39,642 bases of DNA, taken from the NCBI GenBank assembly GCA_002390305.1, contig DGPE01000075.1, positions 1-39,642 on the forward strand, written 5' to 3'. The notes beneath the pieces were generated by a model that was not told the DNA's origin, made no database searches, and worked only from the letters and a program-made list of their open reading frames with translations. The DNA is from Micrococcales bacterium UBA4448. GTDB taxonomy: Bacteria > Actinomycetota > Actinomycetes > Actinomycetales > Microbacteriaceae. Shown here piece by piece: positions 1-7,926 of the stretch. Position 1 is the first letter of the stretch. The number at the start of each line of letters is the position of its first letter. The translations under genes and the position numbers were made by a program.

Positions 1-888
1 CCAGAGGCAATGCAGTCAGGATCCTTTAATAGACCTGGCTTCATGAGGCTTGACTTCTCCTGGAATGAACCGCTGAGTGATCAGACCAAAGCCGAAATTG
101 AAGAGGTGGCGAACCTAGCTATCCGCTCAGACTTAGCCGTAAGTGCGCAATTCATGAGTGTGCAGCAAGCCAAAGACTTTGGAGCCATCGCTCTATTTGG
201 CGAAACCTACGATGAACAGGTCCGCGTCGTTCAAATAGGTGGCCCTTGGTCGCGAGAGCTATGTGGTGGTACCCATGTTGCGCGCTCGGCACAGATCGGT
301 CTAGTCAGCGTTACAGGTGAGTCGTCGGTTGGCTCGGGTTCCAGACGTATTGAAGCGCTGGTTGGCATGGATGCACTCACTTCCTTGCAAAACGAACGCA
401 ACTTGGTACGCAGGCTAGCTTCACAACTCAAAGTTTCCTCAGGGGAGCTAGAGCAAAAGGTTATCGATGAGCTATCGAGTCTAAAAAGTCTAGAAAAACA
501 AATTGCCACCCAGAGGGCGGCTGAGCTTAGAGCAAAGGTCCCAGAACTTGCTAGTCAAGCCATCGTGCAGGGCTCCTTGAAGGTTTTGAGTTTGCAACTT
601 GAAGATCTAACAGCGGATGATCTTAGGTCTTTAGCACTATCTCTGAAAGCTGAACTTGGCGGATCCGCGGTTGTAATCCTGGCGACAATTTCAGCAGGGT
701 CTGCGACAGTGATTGTCGCTGCTGGAGAAGAAGCATTAGCAGCTGGCGTTAAGGCCGGGTCATTGGTTTCGATCGCATCGAAAATTCTTGGTGGTGGCGG
801 TGGTGGAAAGCCTGACTTGGCCCAAGGTGGAGGCACTGAAATCCAGTCACTGCAAAAGGCCTTGGCTGCAGCGGTCGCTTCGATCTAA
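1..888 (+). CDS. alaS: Alanyl-tRNA synthetase, C-terminal part (5' truncated by window edge)
   Basis: The frame is open from base 1 to the TAA at 886-888, so this is the last ~295 residues of a protein usually near 880 aa. AlaRS charges tRNA-Ala with alanine and its editing domain clears Ser/Gly mischarging. Visible are the second half of the editing domain with the metal-binding CGGTH motif (Cys at 262-264, His at 274-276), a charged linker helix, and the DHHA1/C-Ala domain with a glycine-rich run followed by KPDLAQGGG near 790-834, a hallmark of AlaRS C-termini. The catalytic domain and the first editing His pair lie off the window. The next gene starts inside its stop codon (1 bp overlap). 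Confidence 0.97.
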   Translation, partial: PEAMQSGSFNRPGFMRLDFSWNEPLSDQTKAEIEEVANLAIRSDLAVSAQFMSVQQAKDFGAIALFGETYDEQVRVVQIGGPWSRELCGGTHVARSAQIGLVSVTGESSVGSGSRRIEALVGMDALTSLQNERNLVRRLASQLKVSSGELEQKVIDELSSLKSLEKQIATQRAAELRAKVPELASQAIVQGSLKVLSLQLEDLTADDLRSLALSLKAELGGSAVVILATISAGSATVIVAAGEEALAAGVKAGSLVSIASKILGGGGGGKPDLAQGGGTEIQSLQKALAAAVASI

Positions 889-1328
889 TGAGACGAATTG
901 GCCTTGATGTCGGTTTGGCCAGAATAGGCGTTGCTCTCTCAACTGGGTCTCTGGCTCTGCCTCATTCTGTGATCAGTAACGATGACCAATCAATTCTCAA
1001 ACTCCTGGACTTGGCTAAGGAAGTTGGTGCTTCGGTTTTCTATGTTGGATTGCCGCTATCGCTTAGTGGCAGTCAAACCGACAGCACGCGGATGGCTATC
1101 GATTTCGCAGTGATACTTTCCGAAGCAGAATTTGAAGTGCGGATGGTGGACGAGCGCCTAACATCTGTTTCTGCGAAGCGAGCGCTCTACAAGGCTGGTA
1201 AAAACTCAAGGCAACAAAAGCCTCTTATTGACGCGTCCGCTGCAAGCCTTATATTGGACTTTGCCATTGCGTCAGAACGGGACGGCAATTGGTCTGGACT
1301 GACATTGGAGGCGGCTCGTGAATACTGA
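888..1328 (+). CDS. ruvX: RuvX/YqgF pre-16S rRNA nuclease / putative Holliday junction resolvase-like protein
   Basis: 146 aa, the normal family length. RNase H-fold nuclease; in E. coli the YqgF homologue is implicated in maturing the 5' end of 16S rRNA, and a recombination role was proposed by fold similarity. Three acidic positions expected for the metal site are present: D7 in GLDVG, E89 in VDERLTS and D115 in IDASAA; VGLPLSLSG lies at 53-61. ATG overlaps the alaS stop by 1 bp, and mltG starts 11 bp before the end. The order alaS-ruvX-mltG-aroE is conserved in Actinobacteria and supports the call. Confidence 0.95.
   Translation: MRRIGLDVGLARIGVALSTGSLALPHSVISNDDQSILKLLDLAKEVGASVFYVGLPLSLSGSQTDSTRMAIDFAVILSEAEFEVRMVDERLTSVSAKRALYKAGKNSRQQKPLIDASAASLILDFAIASERDGNWSGLTLEAAREY
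1307..1311 (+). promoter_or_regulatory. Shine-Dalgarno deciding the GTG start of mltG
   Basis: GGAGG lies inside the end of ruvX, 6 nt before the GTG at 1318. It supports this non-ATG start, which keeps the basic N-terminus ahead of the membrane anchor. Confidence 0.75.
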
Positions 1329-2382
1329 GTTCGAAGAGGAAAGCGCTCCGAGAAAAAACAAGCGTTCCCTGGTCTCTGGATTTATTGTGATTTTTCTGAT
1401 TTTTGGATTGGTGGCTGGTGGTCTCTTTGCAGCAAGTAGCACTATCCAAGAATTCCTAACGCGTTTTCAGGTCGAGGATTACTCGGGAGAACCGGGCCCA
1501 GTGACTCAGCTCGTGATCTCGGAGGGGGAAAATGGCGAAGATGTAGCTAGGTCCATGGTTGAGGCTGACATCATTCAAAGCTTTGACGCGATTTACCGGG
1601 ACATGTTAAACGTCAACCTGGTTATCTTTCCAGGTACTTATGAGTTTCCAACCAAGCTCTCAGGGTCCGCAGCCTTGGCGCTGTTGATGCAAGGCAATAA
1701 TCGGGTGACGATCTCAACGACGATTCCAGAGGGTTTCACGGTTGCTCAGATACTGCTGCGGGTTCAAGAAGATCTTGGGATCTCACCGCAGGATATGTCC
1801 AGGGCTTTTGAGAGTCAGCTTCAGCGCCTGCCGGATGGTCTGCCCACGATAGAAGGTTACCTATTCCCTGCAACCTACTCCTTTGATCCCAACCCAGATG
1901 CGGACGAGGTCGTCACCGCCATGGTCGATCGAATGGAGAGTGAACTTAGTGGTTACGAAATCACCCTGAAGGAATCTTTTCCAGTCGTTGTTCTGGCGTC
2001 AGTGATTCAAGCCGAGGGAATGCTCAGAGAAGATTTCTACAAGATTTCCAGGGTCTTCACAAACAGACTAGAGAGAACCATTGCGCTCCAGTCTGATCCA
2101 ACTGTTAAATACCGCTATGAAGGCAGCCTTGATTCATTTCAGGAGGGCATGAAAGACACCGAATCGCTGTTCAATACCTATGCCCACCCTGGGCTTCCGT
2201 TAGGGCCAATTTCAAACCCTGGAGCGCTAGCCATCGAGGCCGCACTTAGGCCAGCGATCGGTGACTGGTTGTACTTTGTGTCGATAAATCTCGACACCGG
2301 CGAAACGATCTTTTCGGAGACGCTAGCGCAGCACGAAAAGGCCGCGGATCTATACCGTCAATGGCTAAGAGATAACCCATAG
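1318..2382 (+). CDS. mltG: Endolytic murein transglycosylase MltG (YceG-like)
   Basis: 354 aa. A cytoplasmic basic N-terminus is followed by one membrane anchor (about residues 21-41) and an extracytoplasmic enzyme domain. The family cuts nascent glycan strands inside the membrane-proximal peptidoglycan and sets chain length. Family motifs seen are EGFTVAQI (138-145), EGYLFPATY (179-187), the ASVIQAEG segment with E233 aligning with E. coli catalytic E218, SDPTVKY (259-265) and the NTYAHPGLPLGPISNPG block (286-302). The GTG start is supported by an upstream GGAGG. aroE follows after 3 bp. The first residue of the usual ExE pair is Gln here, which I take as a normal variant. Confidence 0.95.
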   Translation: MNTEFEEESAPRKNKRSLVSGFIVIFLIFGLVAGGLFAASSTIQEFLTRFQVEDYSGEPGPVTQLVISEGENGEDVARSMVEADIIQSFDAIYRDMLNVNLVIFPGTYEFPTKLSGSAALALLMQGNNRVTISTTIPEGFTVAQILLRVQEDLGISPQDMSRAFESQLQRLPDGLPTIEGYLFPATYSFDPNPDADEVVTAMVDRMESELSGYEITLKESFPVVVLASVIQAEGMLREDFYKISRVFTNRLERTIALQSDPTVKYRYEGSLDSFQEGMKDTESLFNTYAHPGLPLGPISNPGALAIEAALRPAIGDWLYFVSINLDTGETIFSETLAQHEKAADLYRQWLRDNP

Positions 2383-2385
2383 CCG

Positions 2386-3153
2386 ATGACAGAGCAGTTC
2401 TGCGTAGTAGGTTCACCGATTTCCCACTCCAAGTCACCGGTGATTCATAACGCCTGCTTTAGATTTCTCGCGCGCGACGCCTTCTATTTTGCAAGTGAGG
2501 TCACTCATCTATCGAGATTCCTGGCCGAACGCGAAGATATCGCTGGCTTAAGCGTCACAATGCCGCTGAAGGAACAGGCATTTGAGATATCCACCACTCT
2601 GGACCCAGTTGCTCTTGCAACCGGGAACGTCAACACACTGATCAAAGCTCCAGGTGGCTGGCAGGGTTTCAACACCGACGTCTTCGGTCTGACTCAGGCC
2701 ACCAGTGAACTGTCGTTCAAAACTTTAGCGATACTTGGAACCGGATCTTCTGCCCGCTCCGCACTGGTCGCGTTCTCGAACCATGAATCGGTGATTTGGG
2801 GCAGAAATCGGGCCTCATCCGAGACCCTGGCGGCAGAGCATGGCACCATTTCAGTGCCACTTGAAGATGCTCTGTCTTGTGACCTTGTGATCAGCACGTT
2901 GCCGAAGGGGGCCTTGCGACAAATAGGCGCGACAGATTCCATTTATCCGGGGACACTGATGGACATTAGTTATTCGAATGAATCCAATGGGGCTTTGAAG
3001 TTTTCCGGTGGACAAATATCAGGTTTAGACATGTTGGCTTGGCAAGCGATTATGCAACAGCGAATTTTTGCTGGTAGAAAGCCGTCGGAAGCCTTCGAGA
3101 ATGAGTCAAAAATGCTCGAGGTAATTATGTCTGCCCTAAACATGACAAAATAG
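2386..3153 (+). CDS. aroE: Shikimate dehydrogenase (NADP-type)
   Basis: 255 aa, slightly short for the family (~270). Reduces 3-dehydroshikimate to shikimate. The shikimate-binding loop [10 protein letters not shown] (9-18), catalytic Lys K62 in VTMPLK, N83 in GNVNT and D98 in FNTDVFG are present, followed by the nucleotide-binding turn LGTGSSA (117-123). The C-terminal GLDMLAWQA is also typical. This is the first of five consecutive shikimate-pathway genes, 3 bp after mltG and 4 bp before aroC. No clear SD is seen; translation may be coupled to mltG. Confidence 0.95.
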   Translation: MTEQFCVVGSPISHSKSPVIHNACFRFLARDAFYFASEVTHLSRFLAEREDIAGLSVTMPLKEQAFEISTTLDPVALATGNVNTLIKAPGGWQGFNTDVFGLTQATSELSFKTLAILGTGSSARSALVAFSNHESVIWGRNRASSETLAAEHGTISVPLEDALSCDLVISTLPKGALRQIGATDSIYPGTLMDISYSNESNGALKFSGGQISGLDMLAWQAIMQQRIFAGRKPSEAFENESKMLEVIMSALNMTK

Positions 3154-3157
3154 ACAG

Positions 3158-4354
3158 ATGCTTAGATGGATAACTGCCGGTGAATCACATGGCCCGGAAC
3201 TAATTGGAGTTCTAGAAGGCCTGCCAGCGGGCGTGCCTATTCTTGAACAGGACATCCAGCAAGCGCTTCAACGACGCCGGCTCGGCTACGGACGCGGTGC
3301 TCGCATGAAATTCGAGCAAGACCTAATCACGCTTTCTTCAGGTATTCGATTTGGCCTGTCTCAGGGCGGACCGATTGCAATTCGGATAGCAAACACAGAG
3401 TGGCCCAAATGGGAAACAGTGATGAGCGCTGGTCCGGTTGAAGCGGCAGATCTATCCGGCGCTAGAGGGGCACCACTGACTAGACCGAGACCTGGTCACG
3501 CAGATTTCACTGGAATGCAAAAGTATGGTTTTGAAGAGGCACGTCCAGTTCTGGAGCGTGCAAGCGCCAGAGAAACGGCAACCCGGGTGGCATTGGGAGC
3601 AGTTGCGCAGCGCTTCCTATCAGAGTTGGGCATAAACCTTGTCACTCACACCGTGGCAATTGGTCCGGTCATTGGGCTGTCTGAGGTATTGCCAGGACCG
3701 ACCGACATTCAAGCATTAGATAAAGACCCTATGCGCTGCTTCGACAAGCCAACGTCGGACGCCATGGTCGCCGAAATAGATCTCTGTCATGCCTCTGGCG
3801 ACACTGTCGGCGGAGTGTGTGAAACCTTGGTCTACGGTTGCCCTCCGGGTCTTGGCAGCTACGTTCATGCCGACAGGAGACTTGATTCCCAGTTGGCAGC
3901 GGCTGTGATGGGAATCCAAGCAATGAAGTCAGTCGAGATTGGAGACGGGCTTGAAACCACCAGAAGACGTGGTTCAATGGCCCACGATGAAATCGTGAAG
4001 GGGTCTGAGGGCGCTGAACGGATTACCGGTCGAGCCGGAGGCATTGAGGGCGGCATGACGAACGGTGAAATTGTCAGAGTGCGCGCCGGCATGAAGCCAA
4101 TCAGCACGGTTCCAAGAGCCTTGCAAACCATAGACACCGCCTCTGGAGAGGAAACGACTGCTCATCATCAGAGAAGTGACGTGTGTGCGGTACCAGCATC
4201 AGGTGTCGTAGTTGAGGCGATGGTCGCTCTGGTTATTGCCAACTCGGTGATTGAAAAATTCGGCGGTGACTCTATTGCTGAAACCAAGAGGAACATGCAG
4301 AGCTACCTGGATAATATTCCCACCAATCTGCATTCGAGAATCGTAAGAGACTGA
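3158..4354 (+). CDS. aroC: Chorismate synthase
   Basis: 398 aa, the typical actinobacterial length. Converts EPSP to chorismate, needing reduced FMN, and ends the common aromatic pathway. Signatures are [10 protein letters not shown] with H11, [11 protein letters not shown] (40-50), RPGHADF with H114, [10 protein letters not shown] (134-143), [11 protein letters not shown] and the C-terminal [11 protein letters not shown] block. Both catalytic histidines are kept. Its TGA shares one base with the aroK ATG. Its product is the substrate of TrpE encoded 21 kb downstream on the same strand. Confidence 0.98.
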   Translation: MLRWITAGESHGPELIGVLEGLPAGVPILEQDIQQALQRRRLGYGRGARMKFEQDLITLSSGIRFGLSQGGPIAIRIANTEWPKWETVMSAGPVEAADLSGARGAPLTRPRPGHADFTGMQKYGFEEARPVLERASARETATRVALGAVAQRFLSELGINLVTHTVAIGPVIGLSEVLPGPTDIQALDKDPMRCFDKPTSDAMVAEIDLCHASGDTVGGVCETLVYGCPPGLGSYVHADRRLDSQLAAAVMGIQAMKSVEIGDGLETTRRRGSMAHDEIVKGSEGAERITGRAGGIEGGMTNGEIVRVRAGMKPISTVPRALQTIDTASGEETTAHHQRSDVCAVPASGVVVEAMVALVIANSVIEKFGGDSIAETKRNMQSYLDNIPTNLHSRIVRD

Positions 4355-4848
4355 TGAGCAAAGCGCTCATCCTAGTTGGCCCGATGGGCGCGGGTAAAAC
4401 GACTTTCGGTAAGCGGTTGGCGAAGAATTGCGAACTCACTTTCACAGATACTGACAGTTTGATAATCAAGAACCACGGTCCAATTGCCGCGATTTTTAGA
4501 AAATTTGGCGAAGATCACTTTAGACAGCTTGAAGAACAGAGTCTCTTGGAGGCGATCGGCATTGGCGGTGTAATTGCCACCGGGGGAGGTGTTGTGCTCT
4601 CGGAACTAAACCGTAAAGTCCTGAAAGAGCACCAAACTGTGTTTCTAGATACAAACATGGAATACGTTCTTAGAACTCTAAACACTTCAAAGCGGCCACT
4701 ATTAAAAGACGATCCTGAGAACTGGGGCCGTCTCTATGATCTTCGTTTGGTCCACTATCAAGAGGTTTCATGCGCAACCATAAACACAGCTGATCTAAAA
4801 GTCAGAGCAGTGATGGAAAGATTAGAGAAAGAAGTGTCGAAGCTATGA
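4354..4848 (+). CDS. aroK: Shikimate kinase
   Basis: 164 aa. Phosphorylates shikimate at O3 with ATP. The Walker A loop GPMGAGKTT is at 9-17; D34 in DTDS, R57 in the FRQLE segment and the GGG at 77-79 form the shikimate site, and the lid carries KRPLL with R114. It overlaps aroC by 1 bp and aroB by 4 bp (ATGA), suggesting coupled translation. Length and motif order leave little doubt. Gluconate kinase is the main alternative and is disfavoured by the DTDS and GGG motifs and the aro context. Confidence 0.96.
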   Translation: MSKALILVGPMGAGKTTFGKRLAKNCELTFTDTDSLIIKNHGPIAAIFRKFGEDHFRQLEEQSLLEAIGIGGVIATGGGVVLSELNRKVLKEHQTVFLDTNMEYVLRTLNTSKRPLLKDDPENWGRLYDLRLVHYQEVSCATINTADLKVRAVMERLEKEVSKL

Positions 4849-5879
4849 CGGAAATCACTATCGGCAGAGCCCTGCTTCAGGATGTCCCAAATTCTCTGCA
4901 CGGTGTAAAGAAGACCCTGATTGTCTATCCACAACCACTGGCAGCAACCGCGGAAGCTCTGTCTGAGCAGCTGAAATCCGACGGTTTTGAGACTTTTCTG
5001 GCCGAGGTACCAGCGGCTGAAGACGCCAAAAGAATTGAAGTAGCTGCCTTCTGCTGGCAGATAATGGGTCAAGCCGACTTTCATAGAAACGATGCTGTGG
5101 TTGGGCTTGGTGGAGGTTCGACAACAGACCTTGCGGGATTTGTGGCAGCTACCTGGCTACGGGGAATTCGCTCCGTCCTAATACCAACGACTTTACTGGG
5201 AATGGTGGATGCTGCAATCGGCGGAAAGACCGGGGTCAACACCGCGGAGGGTAAAAATCTTGTTGGGGCTTTTCATCTTCCGCACAGCGTCATTTGCGAC
5301 CTCAACACCTTGGTATCACTTCCCAGAAATGAGCTACTCGCGGGCATGGCTGAGGTTGTCAAATACGGTCTTATAGCAGATCCATGGATTTTGGAAACCA
5401 TTGAGACCGACCAGGCGGCTACTGATCCCAATTCTCAGGTTTTCGAAGAGCTGATTCGAAGGTCTGTTGCGATAAAAGACGGGGTGACTTCTCGCGACTT
5501 ACGCGAGTCTGGCGAACGGGAATTCTTGAACTACGGGCACACGCTTGGGCACGCGATCGAGCACGCTGAAAGATATAAGTGGCGGCATGGGGCAGCCATC
5601 TCCATTGGCATGGTTTTCGCGGCAGAGTTGTCGATGCTCTCGGGTAAGCTCTCGGAAACAGACATTAACAGACACAGGTCGGTGATGACATCGATGGGAC
5701 TGCCAATCACATACAAAGCTGATAAATGGCCACAGCTTCTAGAAACAATGCAGCGCGACAAAAAAGCTCGAGGTGGCTCACTAAGGTTCGTAGTCCTCGA
5801 TCAAATCGGCAAGCCATCAATCTTGAATGCGCCCACGCCAGAGTTGGTATTTACAGCATTTCAGGCGATTGTGGAATAG
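4845..5879 (+). CDS. aroB: 3-dehydroquinate synthase
   Basis: 344 aa. Cyclises DAHP to 3-dehydroquinate using NAD+ and a divalent metal. The NAD-binding segment GLGGGSTTDLAGF is at 87-99, followed by PTTLLGMVDAAIGGKTGVN. Predicted metal ligands are E170 (AGMAEVVKYG), H232 (in NYGHTLGH) and H248; H236 is the second conserved His of that motif. The start overlaps aroK by 4 bp. aroQ, the next enzyme, follows after 9 bp; the usual aroK-aroB-aroQ order is kept. Confidence 0.97.
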   Translation: MTEITIGRALLQDVPNSLHGVKKTLIVYPQPLAATAEALSEQLKSDGFETFLAEVPAAEDAKRIEVAAFCWQIMGQADFHRNDAVVGLGGGSTTDLAGFVAATWLRGIRSVLIPTTLLGMVDAAIGGKTGVNTAEGKNLVGAFHLPHSVICDLNTLVSLPRNELLAGMAEVVKYGLIADPWILETIETDQAATDPNSQVFEELIRRSVAIKDGVTSRDLRESGEREFLNYGHTLGHAIEHAERYKWRHGAAISIGMVFAAELSMLSGKLSETDINRHRSVMTSMGLPITYKADKWPQLLETMQRDKKARGGSLRFVVLDQIGKPSILNAPTPELVFTAFQAIVE

Positions 5880-5882
5880 CGT
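5877..5882 (+). promoter_or_regulatory. Possible -10 element for a leaderless aroQ transcript
   Basis: TAGCGT fits TANNNT, and its last T lies 7 nt before the A of the aroQ ATG, so a transcript would begin at the start codon. Its TAG is the aroB stop codon, which makes a chance match easier. There is no SD before aroQ. No convincing -35. Confidence 0.22.
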
Positions 5883-5888
5883 TAGCTC

Positions 5889-6326
5889 ATGTCCAAAATC
5901 TACGTGCTAAATGGCCCAAATCTAAATCTGCTCGGCTCTCGTGAGCCTGAGGTTTACGGCACGCTTTCGCTGGAGGAGATAACCAAGACCCTAACGGTTT
6001 CGGCTGCCCAACTAGGAGTAGAGGTCAGCTGTCATCAAACCAATAGCGAAGACCAGCTAATCCAGTGGCTCCACCAGGCATTCAAAGAAAAAGCAAACGT
6101 GATCTTGAATCCAGCGGCATTCACCCACTACAGCTACGCGCTTCGAGATGCCTGTGCAGTACTAACCACCTCCGGCCAGAAGCTTATTGAGGTGCACCTC
6201 ACCAATCCTCACGCGCGAGAGGCCTTCCGGCACACGAGCGTAATCTCGGCAGTAGCCACCGGTGTGATAGCAGGGTTTGGAGTCGATAGTTACCTTTTGG
6301 CTCTCGAGCAACTAGCACGGCACTAG
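5889..6326 (+). CDS. aroQ: Type II 3-dehydroquinate dehydratase
   Basis: 145 aa, the compact dodecameric type II form. Dehydrates 3-dehydroquinate to 3-dehydroshikimate. It opens with the family signature VLNGPNLNLLG (6-16), then R18 and catalytic Y23 in PEVYGT, HQTNSE (49-54), NPAAFTHYS and the EVHLTNPHAREAFRH block carrying the catalytic His. The start is ATG without a recognisable SD. In Mycobacterium pepQ lies between this gene and efp; here only 26 bp separate them. Confidence 0.97.
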   Translation: MSKIYVLNGPNLNLLGSREPEVYGTLSLEEITKTLTVSAAQLGVEVSCHQTNSEDQLIQWLHQAFKEKANVILNPAAFTHYSYALRDACAVLTTSGQKLIEVHLTNPHAREAFRHTSVISAVATGVIAGFGVDSYLLALEQLARH

Positions 6327-6329
6327 AAT
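6324..6329 (+). promoter_or_regulatory. Possible -10 element upstream of efp
   Basis: TAGAAT differs from TATAAT at one base. Transcription would begin near 6336, leaving a ~17-nt leader that holds the efp SD (AAGGAG, 6342-6347). Its TAG is the aroQ stop codon. No good -35 at 16-18 nt spacing. Confidence 0.3.
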
Positions 6330-6352
6330 TTGCTAGGCGCTAAGGAGAAATA

Positions 6353-6916
6353 ATGGCATCCTCGAACGATCTCAAAAACGGCATGGTACTTCAAATAGAA
6401 GGCCAACTCTGGTCGGTTATTGAATTCCAGCACGTAAAGCCAGGAAAAGGTCCTGCATTCGTGCGCACAAAAATGCGCAACGTGCTCTCTGGCAAGGTTG
6501 TCGACAAAACCTTCAATGCTGGCGCAAAGATTGAGACAGCGAATGTTGACAGACGTGAAATGCAATATTTGTATAACGATGGAACCGGCTTCGTATTTAT
6601 GGACGTGTCTAATTACGAACAGTTGATCGTACCGACCGAAGTAGTCGGTGATGTTGCAAACTTTATTCTTGAGAATCAAAATGCCACGGTGGCAATGCAC
6701 GATGGCTCAGCCCTATATGTCGAACTGCCACCATCGGTAGTTCTTGAGATTACCTACACCGAACCGGGGCTTCAGGGTGATCGCTCCTCAGGTGGCACCA
6801 AGCCGGCGACACTAGAGACCGGCTATCAGATTCACGTCCCACTATTTATCGAGAACAACACCAAGGTCAAAGTAGACACCAGGACCGGGGATTACCTCGG
6901 CCGTGTTAGCGAATAG
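6353..6916 (+). CDS. efp: Translation elongation factor P
   Basis: 187 aa, the standard three-domain length. EF-P binds ribosomes stalled at consecutive prolines and promotes peptide-bond formation. The domain I tip loop reads PGKGP (30-34) with K32 at the tip; this palindromic loop is the actinobacterial subfamily form, reported to work with an unmodified lysine. The C-terminal signature ends [20 protein letters not shown]. It has the best SD of this region, AAGGAG at 6342-6347, 5 nt before ATG, consistent with high expression. nusB begins directly after its stop codon. Confidence 0.98.
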   Translation: MASSNDLKNGMVLQIEGQLWSVIEFQHVKPGKGPAFVRTKMRNVLSGKVVDKTFNAGAKIETANVDRREMQYLYNDGTGFVFMDVSNYEQLIVPTEVVGDVANFILENQNATVAMHDGSALYVELPPSVVLEITYTEPGLQGDRSSGGTKPATLETGYQIHVPLFIENNTKVKVDTRTGDYLGRVSE

Positions 6917-7336
6917 TTGAGCTCCCGCACCAAGTCAAGGAAAAGGGCGCTAGACGCGCTCTACGCTTCCGAAATACGAAAAATTGATGCCAAACAGCTG
7001 CTAAACGAAACGGCGGCAGGCGTATCGGACCGTCAGAACCAAGACGCTATTTTTGACTACGCCGAGACTTTGGTCGATGGCGTCGCTGGAAATCTAGTAC
7101 AGATTGATAGTGAACTCAGGTTGCTAGCCGATGGCTGGTCGCTTGAGCGAATGCCAAATGTTGACAGATGCATTCTGCGTCTGGGGTCTTGGGAAATTCT
7201 GCATAATGAAGATGTGCCCAACGAAGTGGCAATAGCAGAAGCAGTTGCGCTTGCCGCAGAGTACTCAACTGATGATTCTCCGAAGTTTGTTAATGGCGTT
7301 CTGGCCAGACTTGCCAGAGGAACCAAAGCTCTCTGA
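6917..7336 (+). CDS. nusB: Transcription antitermination factor NusB
   Basis: 139 aa, all-helical RNA-binding protein that with NusE (S10) binds boxA RNA during rRNA transcription. The N-terminus SSRTKSRKRALDALYASE is the classic NusB opening, and the C-terminal half (RMPNVDRCILRLGSWEI, NEVAIAEAVALAAEYSTDDSPKFVNGVL) matches the family closely. The start is TTG, placed immediately after the efp TAG in the same frame, so no longer version is possible; the next ATG would remove the conserved start. No SD is visible, so translation probably depends on ribosomes finishing efp. Confidence 0.94.
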   Translation: MSSRTKSRKRALDALYASEIRKIDAKQLLNETAAGVSDRQNQDAIFDYAETLVDGVAGNLVQIDSELRLLADGWSLERMPNVDRCILRLGSWEILHNEDVPNEVAIAEAVALAAEYSTDDSPKFVNGVLARLARGTKAL

Positions 7337-7342
7337 TACAGT
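7311..7342 (+). promoter_or_regulatory. Possible promoter of the pyr operon
   Basis: TTGCCA (7311-7316, 5/6 to TTGACA) and TACAGT (7337-7342, TANNNT) are separated by 20 nt, longer than ideal. A start near 7349 would place the PyrR-binding hairpin at the very 5' end of the message. Confidence 0.25.
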
Positions 7343-7353
7343 AATTCTAAATT

Positions 7354-7390
7354 AGTCCTTTAAATACGTCCCGAGAGGCGAAGAAGGAGT
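7354..7390 (+). promoter_or_regulatory. PyrR-binding RNA loop overlapping the pyrR ribosome-binding site
   Basis: GTCCCGAGAGGC at 7368-7379, followed by GAAGAAGGA, matches the conserved PyrR-binding loop (core UCCNGNGAGG). A lower stem pairs TCCTT (7356-7360) with AAGGA (7384-7388). An upper stem pairs 7367-7370 with 7377-7380 around the hexaloop CCGAGA, leaving a purine-rich internal bulge. The 3' side of the lower stem is the pyrR SD (AAGGAG, 7384-7389; ATG at 7396). UMP-bound PyrR would therefore hide the SD and repress translation, as described for mycobacterial pyrR, rather than control a terminator; no terminator hairpin follows. Confidence 0.82.
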
Positions 7391-7395
7391 GAAAC

Positions 7396-7926
7396 ATGAC
7401 TAAGCGAACCGTTCTGAACGCTTCCGATATTGACAGAGCGCTTAAGCGCATATCCCACGAGATCGTAGAAGCAAATTCTGGTCATCAAGACCTAGTCATC
7501 CTTGGAATACCAACGCGTGGAGTCAGCCTTGCCGAAAGGCTCACCCAAAATCTTTCGACCATTTCTCAGGGCCAGAAGGTGCTGTCTGGAGTGTTGGACA
7601 TTACTCTGTTCCGGGATGATTTAGCGCAGATCCAGAGAGGCGTAAAGCCGAGCATTATCCCCGTCGAAGGCATAGACAACAAGGTTGTCATCATTGTTGA
7701 TGATGTCCTGTTTTCTGGCCGAACCATAAGGGCAGCTCTAGATGCGCTCGCTGGTATTGGTCGGCCTCGGCAGGTAAAGCTGGCCGTCTTGGTAGATAGG
7801 GGTCATCGCGAACTGCCGATACGTCCAGATTTTGTAGGAAAGAATCTGCCAACTGCGGTTGCAGAGCGGGTATTCGTTCGGCTGTCCGAGAACGACGGCT
7901 TGGACGAGGTTGTGATCGAGTCTTGA
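7396..7926 (+). CDS. pyrR: Bifunctional pyr operon regulator / uracil phosphoribosyltransferase PyrR
   Basis: 176 aa. An RNA-binding regulator related to PRPP-binding phosphoribosyltransferases; it senses uridine nucleotides and represses pyr genes. The PRPP loop VDDVLFSGRT is at 101-110. GIPTRGVSLAERL (37-49) and LVDRGHRELPIRPDFVGKNLPT near the C-terminus are typical. It is the first gene after the leader hairpin, which masks its SD. The stop overlaps the TTG start of pyrB by 4 bp, so repression at pyrR can spread to pyrB by coupling. Confidence 0.97.
   Translation: MTKRTVLNASDIDRALKRISHEIVEANSGHQDLVILGIPTRGVSLAERLTQNLSTISQGQKVLSGVLDITLFRDDLAQIQRGVKPSIIPVEGIDNKVVIIVDDVLFSGRTIRAALDALAGIGRPRQVKLAVLVDRGHRELPIRPDFVGKNLPTAVAERVFVRLSENDGLDEVVIES

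Noticed and set aside
790..834. Glycine-codon repeat (GGT/GGC) in alaS
   Set aside because: It encodes the conserved glycine-rich motif of AlaRS and is not an independent repeat.
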